A DNA stretch of 13,822 nt from Chloroflexota bacterium (GTDB lineage: Bacteria > Chloroflexota > UBA6077 > CF-72). The notes under the pieces are model-generated. The model was not told the DNA's origin. It made no database searches and saw nothing but the letters and a program-made list of their open reading frames with translations. Position numbers and translations under genes: made by a program. This document shows positions 1-7,491 of the stretch, one piece after another (positions within the stretch are counted from its first letter, which is position 1; each line of letters begins with the position of its first letter). The stretch spans positions 1 to 13,822 of the forward strand of contig JAFAPL010000842.1 in the NCBI GenBank assembly GCA_019247135.1. Direction: 5' to 3'.

Positions 1-206
1 AGGACGTCGAACGCGCGTACGCTTCCCCGGATCCAGAACAGGCGCTCAGCGTGCTGAGAAAGTACGACGTGCAGTGGGTCTATGTCGGTGGGCTGGAGCG
101 CGCGTATTATCCCGCGGTCGGGCTGGATAAATTGCGGGACATGCCAGAGCTGCACCTCGTTTACGATGCTGACGGCGTGCAGATCTACCAGGTGGTGCAA
201 CCATAG
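1..206 (+). CDS. YYY-family (DUF2298) membrane protein, C-terminal end only
   Basis: The reading frame enters at base 3 and ends at TAG 204-206, giving the last 67 residues of a protein whose start lies outside the window. The visible part contains a KYDVQWVYVGGLER segment. This matches in place and character the end of the complete YYY protein at 1214-3409, which reads RYSVQFVVVGDLER about 35 residues before its stop. Both copies also have an acidic stretch of the type PEQ/PEE some ten residues upstream. From the family, this is the soluble, extracytoplasmic C-terminal portion of a large polytopic membrane protein of unknown function. The next gene starts 8 bases after the stop, so the two are probably cotranscribed. 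The assignment rests on similarity to the downstream paralogue because the membrane region and YYYxG motif are not in view. Confidence 0.75.
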   Translation, partial: DVERAYASPDPEQALSVLRKYDVQWVYVGGLERAYYPAVGLDKLRDMPELHLVYDADGVQIYQVVQP

Positions 207-214
207 CTCGGCTT

Positions 215-1210
215 TTGCAGCTCGCGGTGGGCTGCGCGATCAGCGCGCTCGCCGTGTACTACCTGCTGCGCCAGGTGGCGCTCGATCAACTCGGCCAGGT
301 GCTGACGCACTCGCAGCCGCTCGCGATTGCGCTGCTCGTGTTGACCGTCATGGGCTCGCTCATCACACGCGCTGCGCGATGGCAGGTGTACTTCCTGCCG
401 CACCATCGCGTTCCATTCGGCCCCGCGTTCGGCACGCTCTCGATCAGCTACATGGCCAGCACGTTTCTTCCATTTCGGGCGGGTGAGCTGATCCGGGCAC
501 TGTTCCTCGGGCAGCGGCAGAACCTCGCCGTGCCGCGGGTCGTCGGCACGATCGTGTTGGAAAAGCTATTCGACTTTCTCGCAATCGGGGTCATGTTGCT
601 GGCGCTGGTTCTGCTCACGCCGCTGCCCAGCGCAGCGCTGGCGGCGGGCATCTCGATCGCAAGCGTGATTCTGCTTGGCTTTGGTTTTGTGGTGGCGCTG
701 GCGATCTGGCGCGCGCCGACCCTCGCGCTAGTCGAACGCCTCGAACGCGTGCTGCCGTTCAGCCTCGGGCCACGATTGAAACTCAGCCTGTCGGTGCGCC
801 AGTTTGCGCAGGGCACGGACTCCTTGCGAGAAGGCGGCCTGTGGGTGCAGTTGTTGTTCTGGACGACGCTCACCTGGATTTTTTCGGTCGCCAGTGGCTG
901 GGCGGGCACTCAAGCCGTAGGCATCAACGCTGGATTGCCCGTGCTGCTGTTTTTGACCGTCATCACGAGCACCGGCCAGGCCGTGCCGTCCAGCCCTGGC
1001 TACGTGGGGGTCTACCACGCCGCCGCGACGTTCGCATTGACCTCATTTGGCTTTGATCCCGCGCTGGCGCTCGGGAGCGCGATCTTGACCCACGCGTTCT
1101 CGTACGGCTCGCTCGTCATCGTCGGGCTGCTCGCGCTCTGGACCGGCGGCTACACCTTGAGCGACCTCCTGGTCGGCGTGCGCCGACCCGCTGCCGCAAC
1201 GTCGAGCTAG
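215..1210 (+). CDS. Flippase-like membrane protein, LPG-synthase TM family (copy 1)
   Basis: This 331-aa protein is almost wholly hydrophobic, with about eight predicted membrane spans by eye. It carries two marks of the lysylphosphatidylglycerol-synthase transmembrane family (PF03706-like): an RAGE motif at residues 88-91 followed by a basic loop, and PSSPGYVG at 258-265. The family includes the flippase half of MprF and many stand-alone proteins next to glycosyltransferases; most have unknown substrates. TTG at 215 is chosen because the frame is closed by TGA at 170-172 and holds no ATG, GTG or TTG before 215. GTG at 227 is a possible alternative. No convincing Shine-Dalgarno sequence is present, so translation may be coupled to the gene ending 8 bases upstream. 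It is the most divergent of three such proteins here: it lacks the NNLLP motif of the other two and has EKLFDFL where they have ERVFDGLTL or ERVLDGLTL. Moving a lipid-linked sugar is an inference. Confidence 0.85.
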   Translation: MQLAVGCAISALAVYYLLRQVALDQLGQVLTHSQPLAIALLVLTVMGSLITRAARWQVYFLPHHRVPFGPAFGTLSISYMASTFLPFRAGELIRALFLGQRQNLAVPRVVGTIVLEKLFDFLAIGVMLLALVLLTPLPSAALAAGISIASVILLGFGFVVALAIWRAPTLALVERLERVLPFSLGPRLKLSLSVRQFAQGTDSLREGGLWVQLLFWTTLTWIFSVASGWAGTQAVGINAGLPVLLFLTVITSTGQAVPSSPGYVGVYHAAATFALTSFGFDPALALGSAILTHAFSYGSLVIVGLLALWTGGYTLSDLLVGVRRPAAATSS

Positions 1211-1213
1211 CGG

Positions 1214-3409
1214 ATGCGCGAAGCGCTGACCTGGTACGTGATGGTCCAGGTCGCGGCCATCGCCGTCTGGCCCGTCGCGGCGCGAGCGTTGCCAATGCTG
1301 GAGGACCGTGGTTGGGCAGTCGCGAAAACCGCTGGCCTGCTGTGCCTTGCCTGGCTGGTCTGGTTCGTCTGCATGTTCGCGGCGGTGCCGTTCACGCAAG
1401 CCACGCTGGTCATTGCGCTCGTCGTGATCGGCTCGGCGGCGTGGCTCACGCTTGCCAGGGCTGATGCGCTCGAGGAATCACTGGCGTGGTTGCGCGACAA
1501 GGCTCGGCTAGTGATGACGTTCGAGGCGCTGTTCGTGTGCGCGTTCGTTCTGTTCGCCGTGCTGCGCGCGCACGACCCCGAGATCCAGGGCACCGAAAAG
1601 CCGATGGACATGGCGTTTCTGAATGCCTTCATCAGCGCGCAGCGCCTGCCGACACAAGACACGTGGCTGTCCGGATTCGGCGTTCCCTACTACTACTTCG
1701 GCTACTTTGTCCTGGCCTCTGTCGCCAAACTGACCGGCACACCGGCCGGCGTGGCCTACAACCTGGCCGCGGCGACCATCCCGGCGCTGACGTTTGTCGG
1801 CCTGTCGTCGCTGGCGTGGACGCTGGCGCGTGCCGCGGGCGTGCGGCCCGCGTGGGCGGCAACGGGGGCCGCGCTGGCAACGGCCTTCGCGCTGCTGTGT
1901 GGCAACGCATCCACGTTCCTGGAGTGGCTCGTGTCGCGCGGTTGGCTCGCCGCATCGGCCGGCCCAACGTTGGGCATCAATCACTTCGCCGACGGCGTAC
2001 AGCAGGGTGTCTGGCCGCCTGCTAACGGCTTCTGGTGGTTCTTCGCCTCTCGGATCATCCCGAACGTCCAGCCGGACGGGATCAACGAGTTCCCGTTCTT
2101 TTCCGCGTTGCTCAGCGACCTGCATCCGCACTTCGTCGCGCTGCCGTTCGAAATGCTGGTGGTCTCGATCGGCGTCGTCCACGTGCTCAGTCGCGGGGCG
2201 AGCCTCCGCTCGATCTGGACACAGGGACTCGCCGCCGTGTCACTGGGCGCCTTGCTGATCATGAACACGTGGGACATCGCGCCGTTCTGGCTGCTGTACA
2301 TCGGGTTGGGATTGATGGGCGCGCTGCATTGCGAGTGGCGCTGGCGGTGGTTGACGGCCGTGGCCACGCCGTTCGTCGGCATGCTTCTCTACGCGCCCTA
2401 TTTCGTCGGCTACAGCGGTCCGCCACTCGGCCTCGGCGTCGTCCCGGACGCGATGCGCACGTCCTTGGCGTCTATGCTCGTGCTCTTTGCTTGGGCCATC
2501 GTCGCGCTGGGCGCGCTCGGGCTCTGGATGCGCTGGTGCATCGGCGACCGTCGGGGATGGGCCTTGAGTGGAATCGGGGCTGTCGCGGGAGGGGCCCTGG
2601 CGCTCATCGGTGAACCGACTGTTGGCCTGCTCGTGGCCGTCGTCGGCGTATTGCTGCCGTGGCCGGGCGTCTTCGACCGGTTCATGCCTTCGGCGGCCGC
2701 AACGGTCGCGATTGGTGGCTTTGCGGCAGTGATGCTGCTGGGTGTCGAGCTGATTTATCTGGACGACGTCTTTCACTCACGCATGAACACCGTCTTCAAG
2801 TTTCACGAGAACGCGTGGTTGCTCGCGGGCCTTGCGGGCGGAGTGGGCGTGGGGCTGATCGGCCACTTCACGCGCCGGGCGCGCTGGCTGGTGCTGTTCC
2901 TTGCTGGCGCGTTGTGTGCGTTCGGCCTGGTGTACCCCGTCTCGGCGATCGCAACGCGCCTCGCGCAACGACCCGCGTATGGGTTGACCCTGGACGGCCT
3001 GCAATGGCTGAGCGCGGACGACCGCGCCGCGGTGCGCTGGCTCTCCCAGCAGCCTGGTCGCGTTGTCATCGCGTCAGGGGTGCCGCAAGGCGGAGGCGAG
3101 TACAACCCGATGGCCGGCGGCATGGCCACGTATTCGGGGTCCGCGACCGTGATCGGCTGGGTTGGACACGAGGTGCAATGGCGTGGACCATTGCCCGTGC
3201 TGTCGCTGCGGCAGGACGACATGACGCGTTTGTATCGTGACGGTTCGCCCGAAGAGATTCGCGCGATCCTGGATCGGTATTCGGTGCAGTTCGTCGTGGT
3301 GGGCGACCTGGAGCGACAGGCGTACGGCAACGAGGTGGATAGTCGCTTTCAGTCCCTGTTGCCAGTGGCGTTTCGCAGCGGAAGCATCACGATCTTCCGC
3401 GCGCGCTAG
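1214..3409 (+). CDS. YYY-family (DUF2298, Chlor_Arch_YYY) integral membrane protein
   Basis: This is a complete 731-aa member of the family named for its YYYxG motif, seen here as YYYFG at residues 159-163. About four membrane spans precede the conserved EKPMD stretch (residues 128-132). Many more spans follow, up to about residue 590, then a soluble C-terminal domain. Other segments I recognise from the family are DLHPHFVALPF, NTWDIAPFW, RMNTVFKF, a GWVGHEVQW segment, and the VVVGDLER tail. Family members are usually 700-900 residues and occur in Chloroflexota and some archaea, often near TIGR03663 proteins, as here. The function is unknown. The size, topology and acidic motif near the first loops resemble GT-C glycosyltransferases (inference). 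ATG at 1214 is 3 bases after the preceding stop, which fits coupled translation; no strong ribosome site is visible. A second paralogue ends at 206, so two copies flank one flippase-like gene. Confidence 0.9.
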   Translation: MREALTWYVMVQVAAIAVWPVAARALPMLEDRGWAVAKTAGLLCLAWLVWFVCMFAAVPFTQATLVIALVVIGSAAWLTLARADALEESLAWLRDKARLVMTFEALFVCAFVLFAVLRAHDPEIQGTEKPMDMAFLNAFISAQRLPTQDTWLSGFGVPYYYFGYFVLASVAKLTGTPAGVAYNLAAATIPALTFVGLSSLAWTLARAAGVRPAWAATGAALATAFALLCGNASTFLEWLVSRGWLAASAGPTLGINHFADGVQQGVWPPANGFWWFFASRIIPNVQPDGINEFPFFSALLSDLHPHFVALPFEMLVVSIGVVHVLSRGASLRSIWTQGLAAVSLGALLIMNTWDIAPFWLLYIGLGLMGALHCEWRWRWLTAVATPFVGMLLYAPYFVGYSGPPLGLGVVPDAMRTSLASMLVLFAWAIVALGALGLWMRWCIGDRRGWALSGIGAVAGGALALIGEPTVGLLVAVVGVLLPWPGVFDRFMPSAAATVAIGGFAAVMLLGVELIYLDDVFHSRMNTVFKFHENAWLLAGLAGGVGVGLIGHFTRRARWLVLFLAGALCAFGLVYPVSAIATRLAQRPAYGLTLDGLQWLSADDRAAVRWLSQQPGRVVIASGVPQGGGEYNPMAGGMATYSGSATVIGWVGHEVQWRGPLPVLSLRQDDMTRLYRDGSPEEIRAILDRYSVQFVVVGDLERQAYGNEVDSRFQSLLPVAFRSGSITIFRAR

Positions 3410-3450
3410 GCGCCTCGTAACATTTGTTCGGGCGACGGCAAAGCTTCGGC

Positions 3451-3456
3451 TATACT
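3451..3456 (+). promoter_or_regulatory. Candidate -10 promoter element upstream of the Agl23-NHL gene
   Basis: TATACT at 3451-3456 is one base from the consensus -10 hexamer and stands out in GC-rich surroundings. It lies in the only sizeable gap of the membrane module (3410-3487). The -35 support is weak. TTGTTC at 3424-3429 is the best hexamer but leaves a 21-base spacer, and TTCGGG at 3427-3432 has an 18-base spacer but poor similarity. If active, it would give the Agl23-like and two flippase-like genes their own promoter. Confidence 0.35.
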
Positions 3457-3470
3457 CGCGTTCGAGACTC

Positions 3471-3475
3471 GGAGG
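3471..3475 (+). promoter_or_regulatory. Ribosome binding site GGAGG for the Agl23-NHL gene
   Basis: GGAGG is a strong Shine-Dalgarno core 12 bases before ATG 3488. That spacing is slightly long. An in-frame GTG at 3497 would be 21 bases away, so the ATG is preferred. It is the clearest ribosome site in the window and supports independent initiation after the 78-base gap. Confidence 0.6.
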
Positions 3476-3487
3476 TCGAGCCAAGCT

Positions 3488-6400
3488 ATGGTCCAGGTGG
3501 GGCCTCGCGCCGCCACGCCCGTCGCGCCCACGCAACCCAAGGCCCCGCCGGTAGCGCCCGATCAGGTCGCGCCTGAGCAGGCGGCAGAGTTAGAAGCGCC
3601 AGAGCGCCGCCGCTACTCGCTCGAGATCCCTATTGATCCCGAGTACTTGCCCTTCCTCGGGCTGATGCTCCTCGGCCTGGTGCTGCGCTTCTGGGATCTC
3701 GGCGCCAAGGCCTTCCATCACGACGAGAGCCTGCACGCGTTCTACTCGTGGCGGCTGTACGACGGCGAAGGCTACGTGCATGACCCGATGATGCACGGCC
3801 CACTCCTGTTCGAGCTGAACGCGCTGGCCTACCTGGTGTTCGGCGCAAGCGACTTCACCGCGCGCCTCGTGCCCGCTCTCTTTGGCGTTGCCATCATCGG
3901 CATGCCGTACTTGCTGCGACACGAGCTCGGCCGCGCCGGCGCGATCGCCGCGAGCATGCTGTTCGTCATTTCGCCCGCGTTCCTCTATTTCTCGCGCTTC
4001 ATCCGCCACGACATTTACGTGGATGCCTTCACGCTGATGATGATCATCGGCGTGTTCCGCTATCTGGCGACAGGCAACCGCAACTGGTTCTACACGGCCT
4101 GCGTCTCGGCCGCGTTGTTGTTCGCCACCAAAGAGGACTTCTACATCAGCGGGTTCATCCCGTTTACGTTCCTGCTCGGTTCGTGGTTCCTGCTCAAGGG
4201 CGAGCGACGCACTCTGCTTCGCGCACGCGTTCGCGCACTCGGTGTGCGCGCGTGGGTGATCGGCCTGGCAGCGTTCGTCGCCATCAACCTTCTCCTCTAC
4301 ACGACGTTCTTGACGAACTTGCAGGGCATCTGTACCGCCGTTGTGACCCTGCCGCTGCGCGGCTGCGTGGGGTCTCACGGCGCCCTCAACTACTGGCTCG
4401 ACCAGCAGGACTTCGCACGCGGCGGGCAGCCCTGGTTCTACTACTTCATGCTGCTGCCGCTGTACGAGTTCGTGCCGCTGGTGCTCACGGTCCTGGCGGT
4501 CGCGTTCGCGCGGCCGAGGCAGTTCTTCTTCTGGTTCTGCACGTACTGGTTCGTGGCCGCCCTCCTGATCTACAGCTGGGCGGGCGAAAAGATGCCCTGG
4601 ATGCTGCCGCAGATCACGCTGCCGCTCATACTCCTGGCCGGCCCCATGCTCGGCCAGTGGGCCGACGCAGGTTGGGGCAAGCGTGCACTGAGCAGTCGCG
4701 GCCTGGCGGTGGGTGGCCTGGTGCTGCTGGCGATCTTCGGCTTGCTGGCATGGATCGGGCTTGGCGCAGGCCAGATTGGCTCGCCTTTGCAACAGCAGAG
4801 CGTGCTCTTGCAGCGACTGGCGCTCGCGGTCCTGATTGCCGCCGTGTGCGGCGGCCTGGCGTTCCTTGCACCGCGTTGGGGTCGTGAGATCGTACTGCCT
4901 GGCATCGCGCTTGGCGTATTCGCCGTCCTGGGCGCTGGCTACATTCGGACCGCGCTGCTTGTCACGTACGACCACCCCGACGTCCCGGATGAGCCGCTGA
5001 TCTATGTTCAGTCCACGCCCGACGTGCCGTTCATCGTGAACCAGATCGACAAGATCGCGGCCCAGACCGGCAAAGGCACCGACATGAACATCCTGCTCGA
5101 CAACGGATGGGGTGACGGTGATCACGAAGCGGTGTCATGGCCGTTCGAGTGGTACCTGCGCGACTACCACAATCGCCGCTACTACACCAAGACGATCGAT
5201 CCCAGCGTCAATCTGGCCGATTACCCGGTGCTGCTGGCGCGCGATACGAATATCGACCCCATTCAGAGCAACCTGTCCCAGTACAACTGCCAGACCTACA
5301 AGCTCAACGCCTGGTTCCCCGAGGAATACAAGATGTTTGCCTCGGCTGGGCCGGGCATCAGCTTCGGCACGCATCGTCTCGAGGTGCCCTGGCTGCGGTT
5401 CGACCTGATGTATCAGACACTCCAGGTGCCCGAGAACCGGCTGAAGCTGTTGAAATTCCTGCTGTATCGACAGCCACCCTCAGACACGGGCGCGCGGGGC
5501 ATGTTGTTCTGCGTCAACAAGAACATCCCCGTGCTCGGGCCAGCGCCAATCGGCGCGCAGTCAACGTCTGCCGCCCCGTCGCTCGCAGCCGCGGCACCGC
5601 AAGCGCCCGCCAGTCGTGATGCCGTGCTTCAAACGCAGGCCGACGGGACCACGATCTATGGTCGCACCGCCGACGGCCAGTCCGTACTCAGCGATCCAAA
5701 GAACGTCGCGGTAGCGCCAAATGGCCGTGTCTACGTCGTCGAGGGTCGCGCCGCCCGCGTGACCGCGTTCAACCCTGACGGCACGGTCGCGGCCAGCTGG
5801 GGCGGGCCGGGCAACGGGGATGGGCAGTTCCAGGAGCCATGGGGCATCGCGGTGGCGCCTGACGGGAAGGTGTACGTCGCCGACACGTGGAACCACCGGA
5901 TTCAATACTTCGACCCGAATGGTGCGTTCCTCGGCAAGTGGGGCCAACTGGGGGACGCAAAGGGCTCAGCCGCCGATCAACCTGGCGTCTTCTGGGGACC
6001 GCGCTCGATCCAGATCAGCTCATCGGGCGAGGTCTTCGTGACCGATACAGGCAACAAGCGGATTCAGGTGTTCTCGCTCGATGGCAATTTCCTCAGGATG
6101 TTCGGCGGGGCGGGTACTGCACCTGGTCAATTCAACGAGCAAGTCGGACTGGCCCTGGACTCACAGGGCAACGTGTGGGTCGCCGATACGTGGAACAACC
6201 GCGTTCAAAAACTCAGTCCTGAAGGCCAACCGCTGGCCCAATTCAGCGTGCCCTCCGGCTGGGAGTCCCACAATGTCACGAACAAGCCATACCTGGCGGT
6301 AGACAGTCAGGAACACGTGATCGCGAGCTTCCCGGAGCAGAACCAGCTCACCGTGTTCACTGCTGACGGCCAGCAGCTCAAACAGATTCCTCTGGCGGGG

Positions 6401-6496
6401 AATGGTTCGCCCGTAGGCCTCACTGTCGCACCGGACGGCCGCATTCTGGTGGCCGACGCACGCGGTAACGTGGTCGACGCCGTCCCTGCGCAGTGA
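3488..6496 (+). CDS. TIGR03663/Agl23-like membrane protein fused to six NHL repeats
   Basis: This 1002-aa protein has four parts. Residues 1-45 are a Pro/Ala/Glu-rich, probably cytoplasmic tail. Residues about 50-500 form a polytopic membrane domain with the family's invariant DE pair (D79-E80, within FHHDES), HGP tripeptide (103-105) and an EKMPW motif (367-371). Residues about 500-680 are a soluble domain containing SWPFEWYLRDY. After an Ala/Pro/Ser-rich linker (about 681-717), residues 736-1002 hold six NHL-type repeats, enough for a closed beta-propeller. The membrane domain belongs to TIGR03663, distantly related to dolichyl-phosphate-mannose protein mannosyltransferases (GT-C fold) and annotated as flippase-associated Agl23. 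The DE pair after the first span fits a GT-C active site (inference). The propeller probably lies outside the membrane and may bind protein or glycan (inference). ATG 3488 has GGAGG upstream. The stop overlaps the next GTG start by 4 bases, and a flippase-like gene directly following fits the family name. No frameshift or compositional break marks the fusion. Confidence 0.88.
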   Translation: MVQVGPRAATPVAPTQPKAPPVAPDQVAPEQAAELEAPERRRYSLEIPIDPEYLPFLGLMLLGLVLRFWDLGAKAFHHDESLHAFYSWRLYDGEGYVHDPMMHGPLLFELNALAYLVFGASDFTARLVPALFGVAIIGMPYLLRHELGRAGAIAASMLFVISPAFLYFSRFIRHDIYVDAFTLMMIIGVFRYLATGNRNWFYTACVSAALLFATKEDFYISGFIPFTFLLGSWFLLKGERRTLLRARVRALGVRAWVIGLAAFVAINLLLYTTFLTNLQGICTAVVTLPLRGCVGSHGALNYWLDQQDFARGGQPWFYYFMLLPLYEFVPLVLTVLAVAFARPRQFFFWFCTYWFVAALLIYSWAGEKMPWMLPQITLPLILLAGPMLGQWADAGWGKRALSSRGLAVGGLVLLAIFGLLAWIGLGAGQIGSPLQQQSVLLQRLALAVLIAAVCGGLAFLAPRWGREIVLPGIALGVFAVLGAGYIRTALLVTYDHPDVPDEPLIYVQSTPDVPFIVNQIDKIAAQTGKGTDMNILLDNGWGDGDHEAVSWPFEWYLRDYHNRRYYTKTIDPSVNLADYPVLLARDTNIDPIQSNLSQYNCQTYKLNAWFPEEYKMFASAGPGISFGTHRLEVPWLRFDLMYQTLQVPENRLKLLKFLLYRQPPSDTGARGMLFCVNKNIPVLGPAPIGAQSTSAAPSLAAAAPQAPASRDAVLQTQADGTTIYGRTADGQSVLSDPKNVAVAPNGRVYVVEGRAARVTAFNPDGTVAASWGGPGNGDGQFQEPWGIAVAPDGKVYVADTWNHRIQYFDPNGAFLGKWGQLGDAKGSAADQPGVFWGPRSIQISSSGEVFVTDTGNKRIQVFSLDGNFLRMFGGAGTAPGQFNEQVGLALDSQGNVWVADTWNNRVQKLSPEGQPLAQFSVPSGWESHNVTNKPYLAVDSQEHVIASFPEQNQLTVFTADGQQLKQIPLAGNGSPVGLTVAPDGRILVADARGNVVDAVPAQ

Positions 6497-7491
6497 GAGC
6501 CCATCTCACACGCGCACTCGGGCTCGGGCTCACTGTTATCTTCCTCGTGCTCGCCCTGCAGCGGGTCGACCTGTCGTCGGTGGGGCAAGAGCTTCGGAGC
6601 GTCAACTATGTGTGGCTGTTGCCTTCGGCGATGTGCACGCTGGTCGGCTACGTCCTGCGAACGGTGCGCTGGCGCGTCATTCTGAGCGGCAGCGCGCGGG
6701 CGCCGGTGCGCACGCTTTTCCCTGTTCTGATGATGGGCTTCGCCACGAACAACCTGCTGCCGGGCCGGCTCGGCGAGTTCTGGCGTGCGTACATGCTCGG
6801 CCGCAAACGCAATGTCTCCAAGTCCACGGCGCTCGCGTCCGTGGTCGTTGAGCGGGTGTTCGACGGTCTTACGCTGGTCGTGTTGCTCCTTCTCGTCTCA
6901 CTCGGCATTCAGTTGCCTGGCTGGAGTCGCAACGTCGCGCTTGCCGCCGCACTGATCTTCATCGCCGCAACCGCTGCTACAGCTGTCCTCATCTGGCAGC
7001 CGCGGCTGGTGCGCGCCACCGTCAGAATTTTTGTCCGCCCGCAACGAATCAGAGGACTCGTTGAACCGCGCGTCGATGCGTTCATCGCCGGTCTTGCTTC
7101 GCTGCGCCATGCGCGCGTGTTGCTGATCGCCGCCGGTCTCTCGGCAACCGTATGGCTGTTCGAACTCGGCTCGTACTTGCTGCTCAGTCGCGGCGTCAAT
7201 CTGGACCTGCCCCGATCCATCGAGGTCCCAGCCCTAGGTCTGGCGCTCGTGACGATCAACCTCGGCATCATGGTGCCGTCCGGGCCTGGATACGTCGGCA
7301 CGCAGGAGTTCTTCGGTACGTCGGCGCTCGCCGTGGTGAACGCGAATCCACAGACCGCACTCGTGCTGGTAGCGGTTTCGCACCTGGTTCAGTACGTGGT
7401 CGTGACCGGGCTGGGGTTGCTGTTCTTCGCGCGCGAGCAACTGTTTCCGAAGGACATCCGCGCCGTGGCGCTGGTCGAGGAACCCGCGTGA
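6493..7491 (+). CDS. Flippase-like membrane protein, LPG-synthase TM family (copy 2)
   Basis: This 332-aa polytopic protein belongs to the same family as copy 1 and is closer to copy 3. The diagnostic motifs are NNLLPGRLGE at residues 86-95 followed by RAYMLGRKR, then VVERVFDGLTL, and PSGPGYVGT from residue 262. About eight hydrophobic spans are visible, and the short C-terminal tail is charged. The GTG start at 6493 sits in a GTGA overlap with the TGA stop of the Agl23-NHL gene. No Shine-Dalgarno sequence is visible, so re-initiation by coupling is likely. The family contains the translocating half of MprF and stand-alone proteins linked to lipid-bound sugar or phospholipid movement. There is no MprF-type synthase domain here, so aminoacyl-lipid synthesis is not indicated. 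Its position after an Agl23-like gene suggests the two act together (inference). Confidence 0.88.
   Translation: MRAHLTRALGLGLTVIFLVLALQRVDLSSVGQELRSVNYVWLLPSAMCTLVGYVLRTVRWRVILSGSARAPVRTLFPVLMMGFATNNLLPGRLGEFWRAYMLGRKRNVSKSTALASVVVERVFDGLTLVVLLLLVSLGIQLPGWSRNVALAAALIFIAATAATAVLIWQPRLVRATVRIFVRPQRIRGLVEPRVDAFIAGLASLRHARVLLIAAGLSATVWLFELGSYLLLSRGVNLDLPRSIEVPALGLALVTINLGIMVPSGPGYVGTQEFFGTSALAVVNANPQTALVLVAVSHLVQYVVVTGLGLLFFAREQLFPKDIRAVALVEEPA
7477..7481 (+). promoter_or_regulatory. Ribosome binding site GAGGA for flippase-like copy 3
   Basis: GAGGA lies 6 bases before GTG 7488, inside the end of the preceding gene. It fixes the start within the GTGA overlap and argues against any start further upstream in the same open frame. 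Confidence 0.5.

Noticed and set aside
82..486. Plus-strand open frame overlapping the first YYY end and flippase-like copy 1
   Set aside because: It is out of frame with both supported genes, Arg/Ala-rich, and shows no membrane or family signature.
3590..5125. Minus-strand open frame of 511 codons opposite the Agl23-NHL gene
   Set aside because: It lies entirely antisense to a gene with clear family motifs. The product is a His/Gln/Arg/Glu-rich low-complexity chain typical of the complement of GC-rich coding DNA.
7152..7487. N-terminal extension of flippase-like copy 3
   Set aside because: It lies inside copy 2 in another frame and encodes an Arg-rich hydrophilic leader unlike the family. 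GTG 7488 has a ribosome site and a GTGA overlap.
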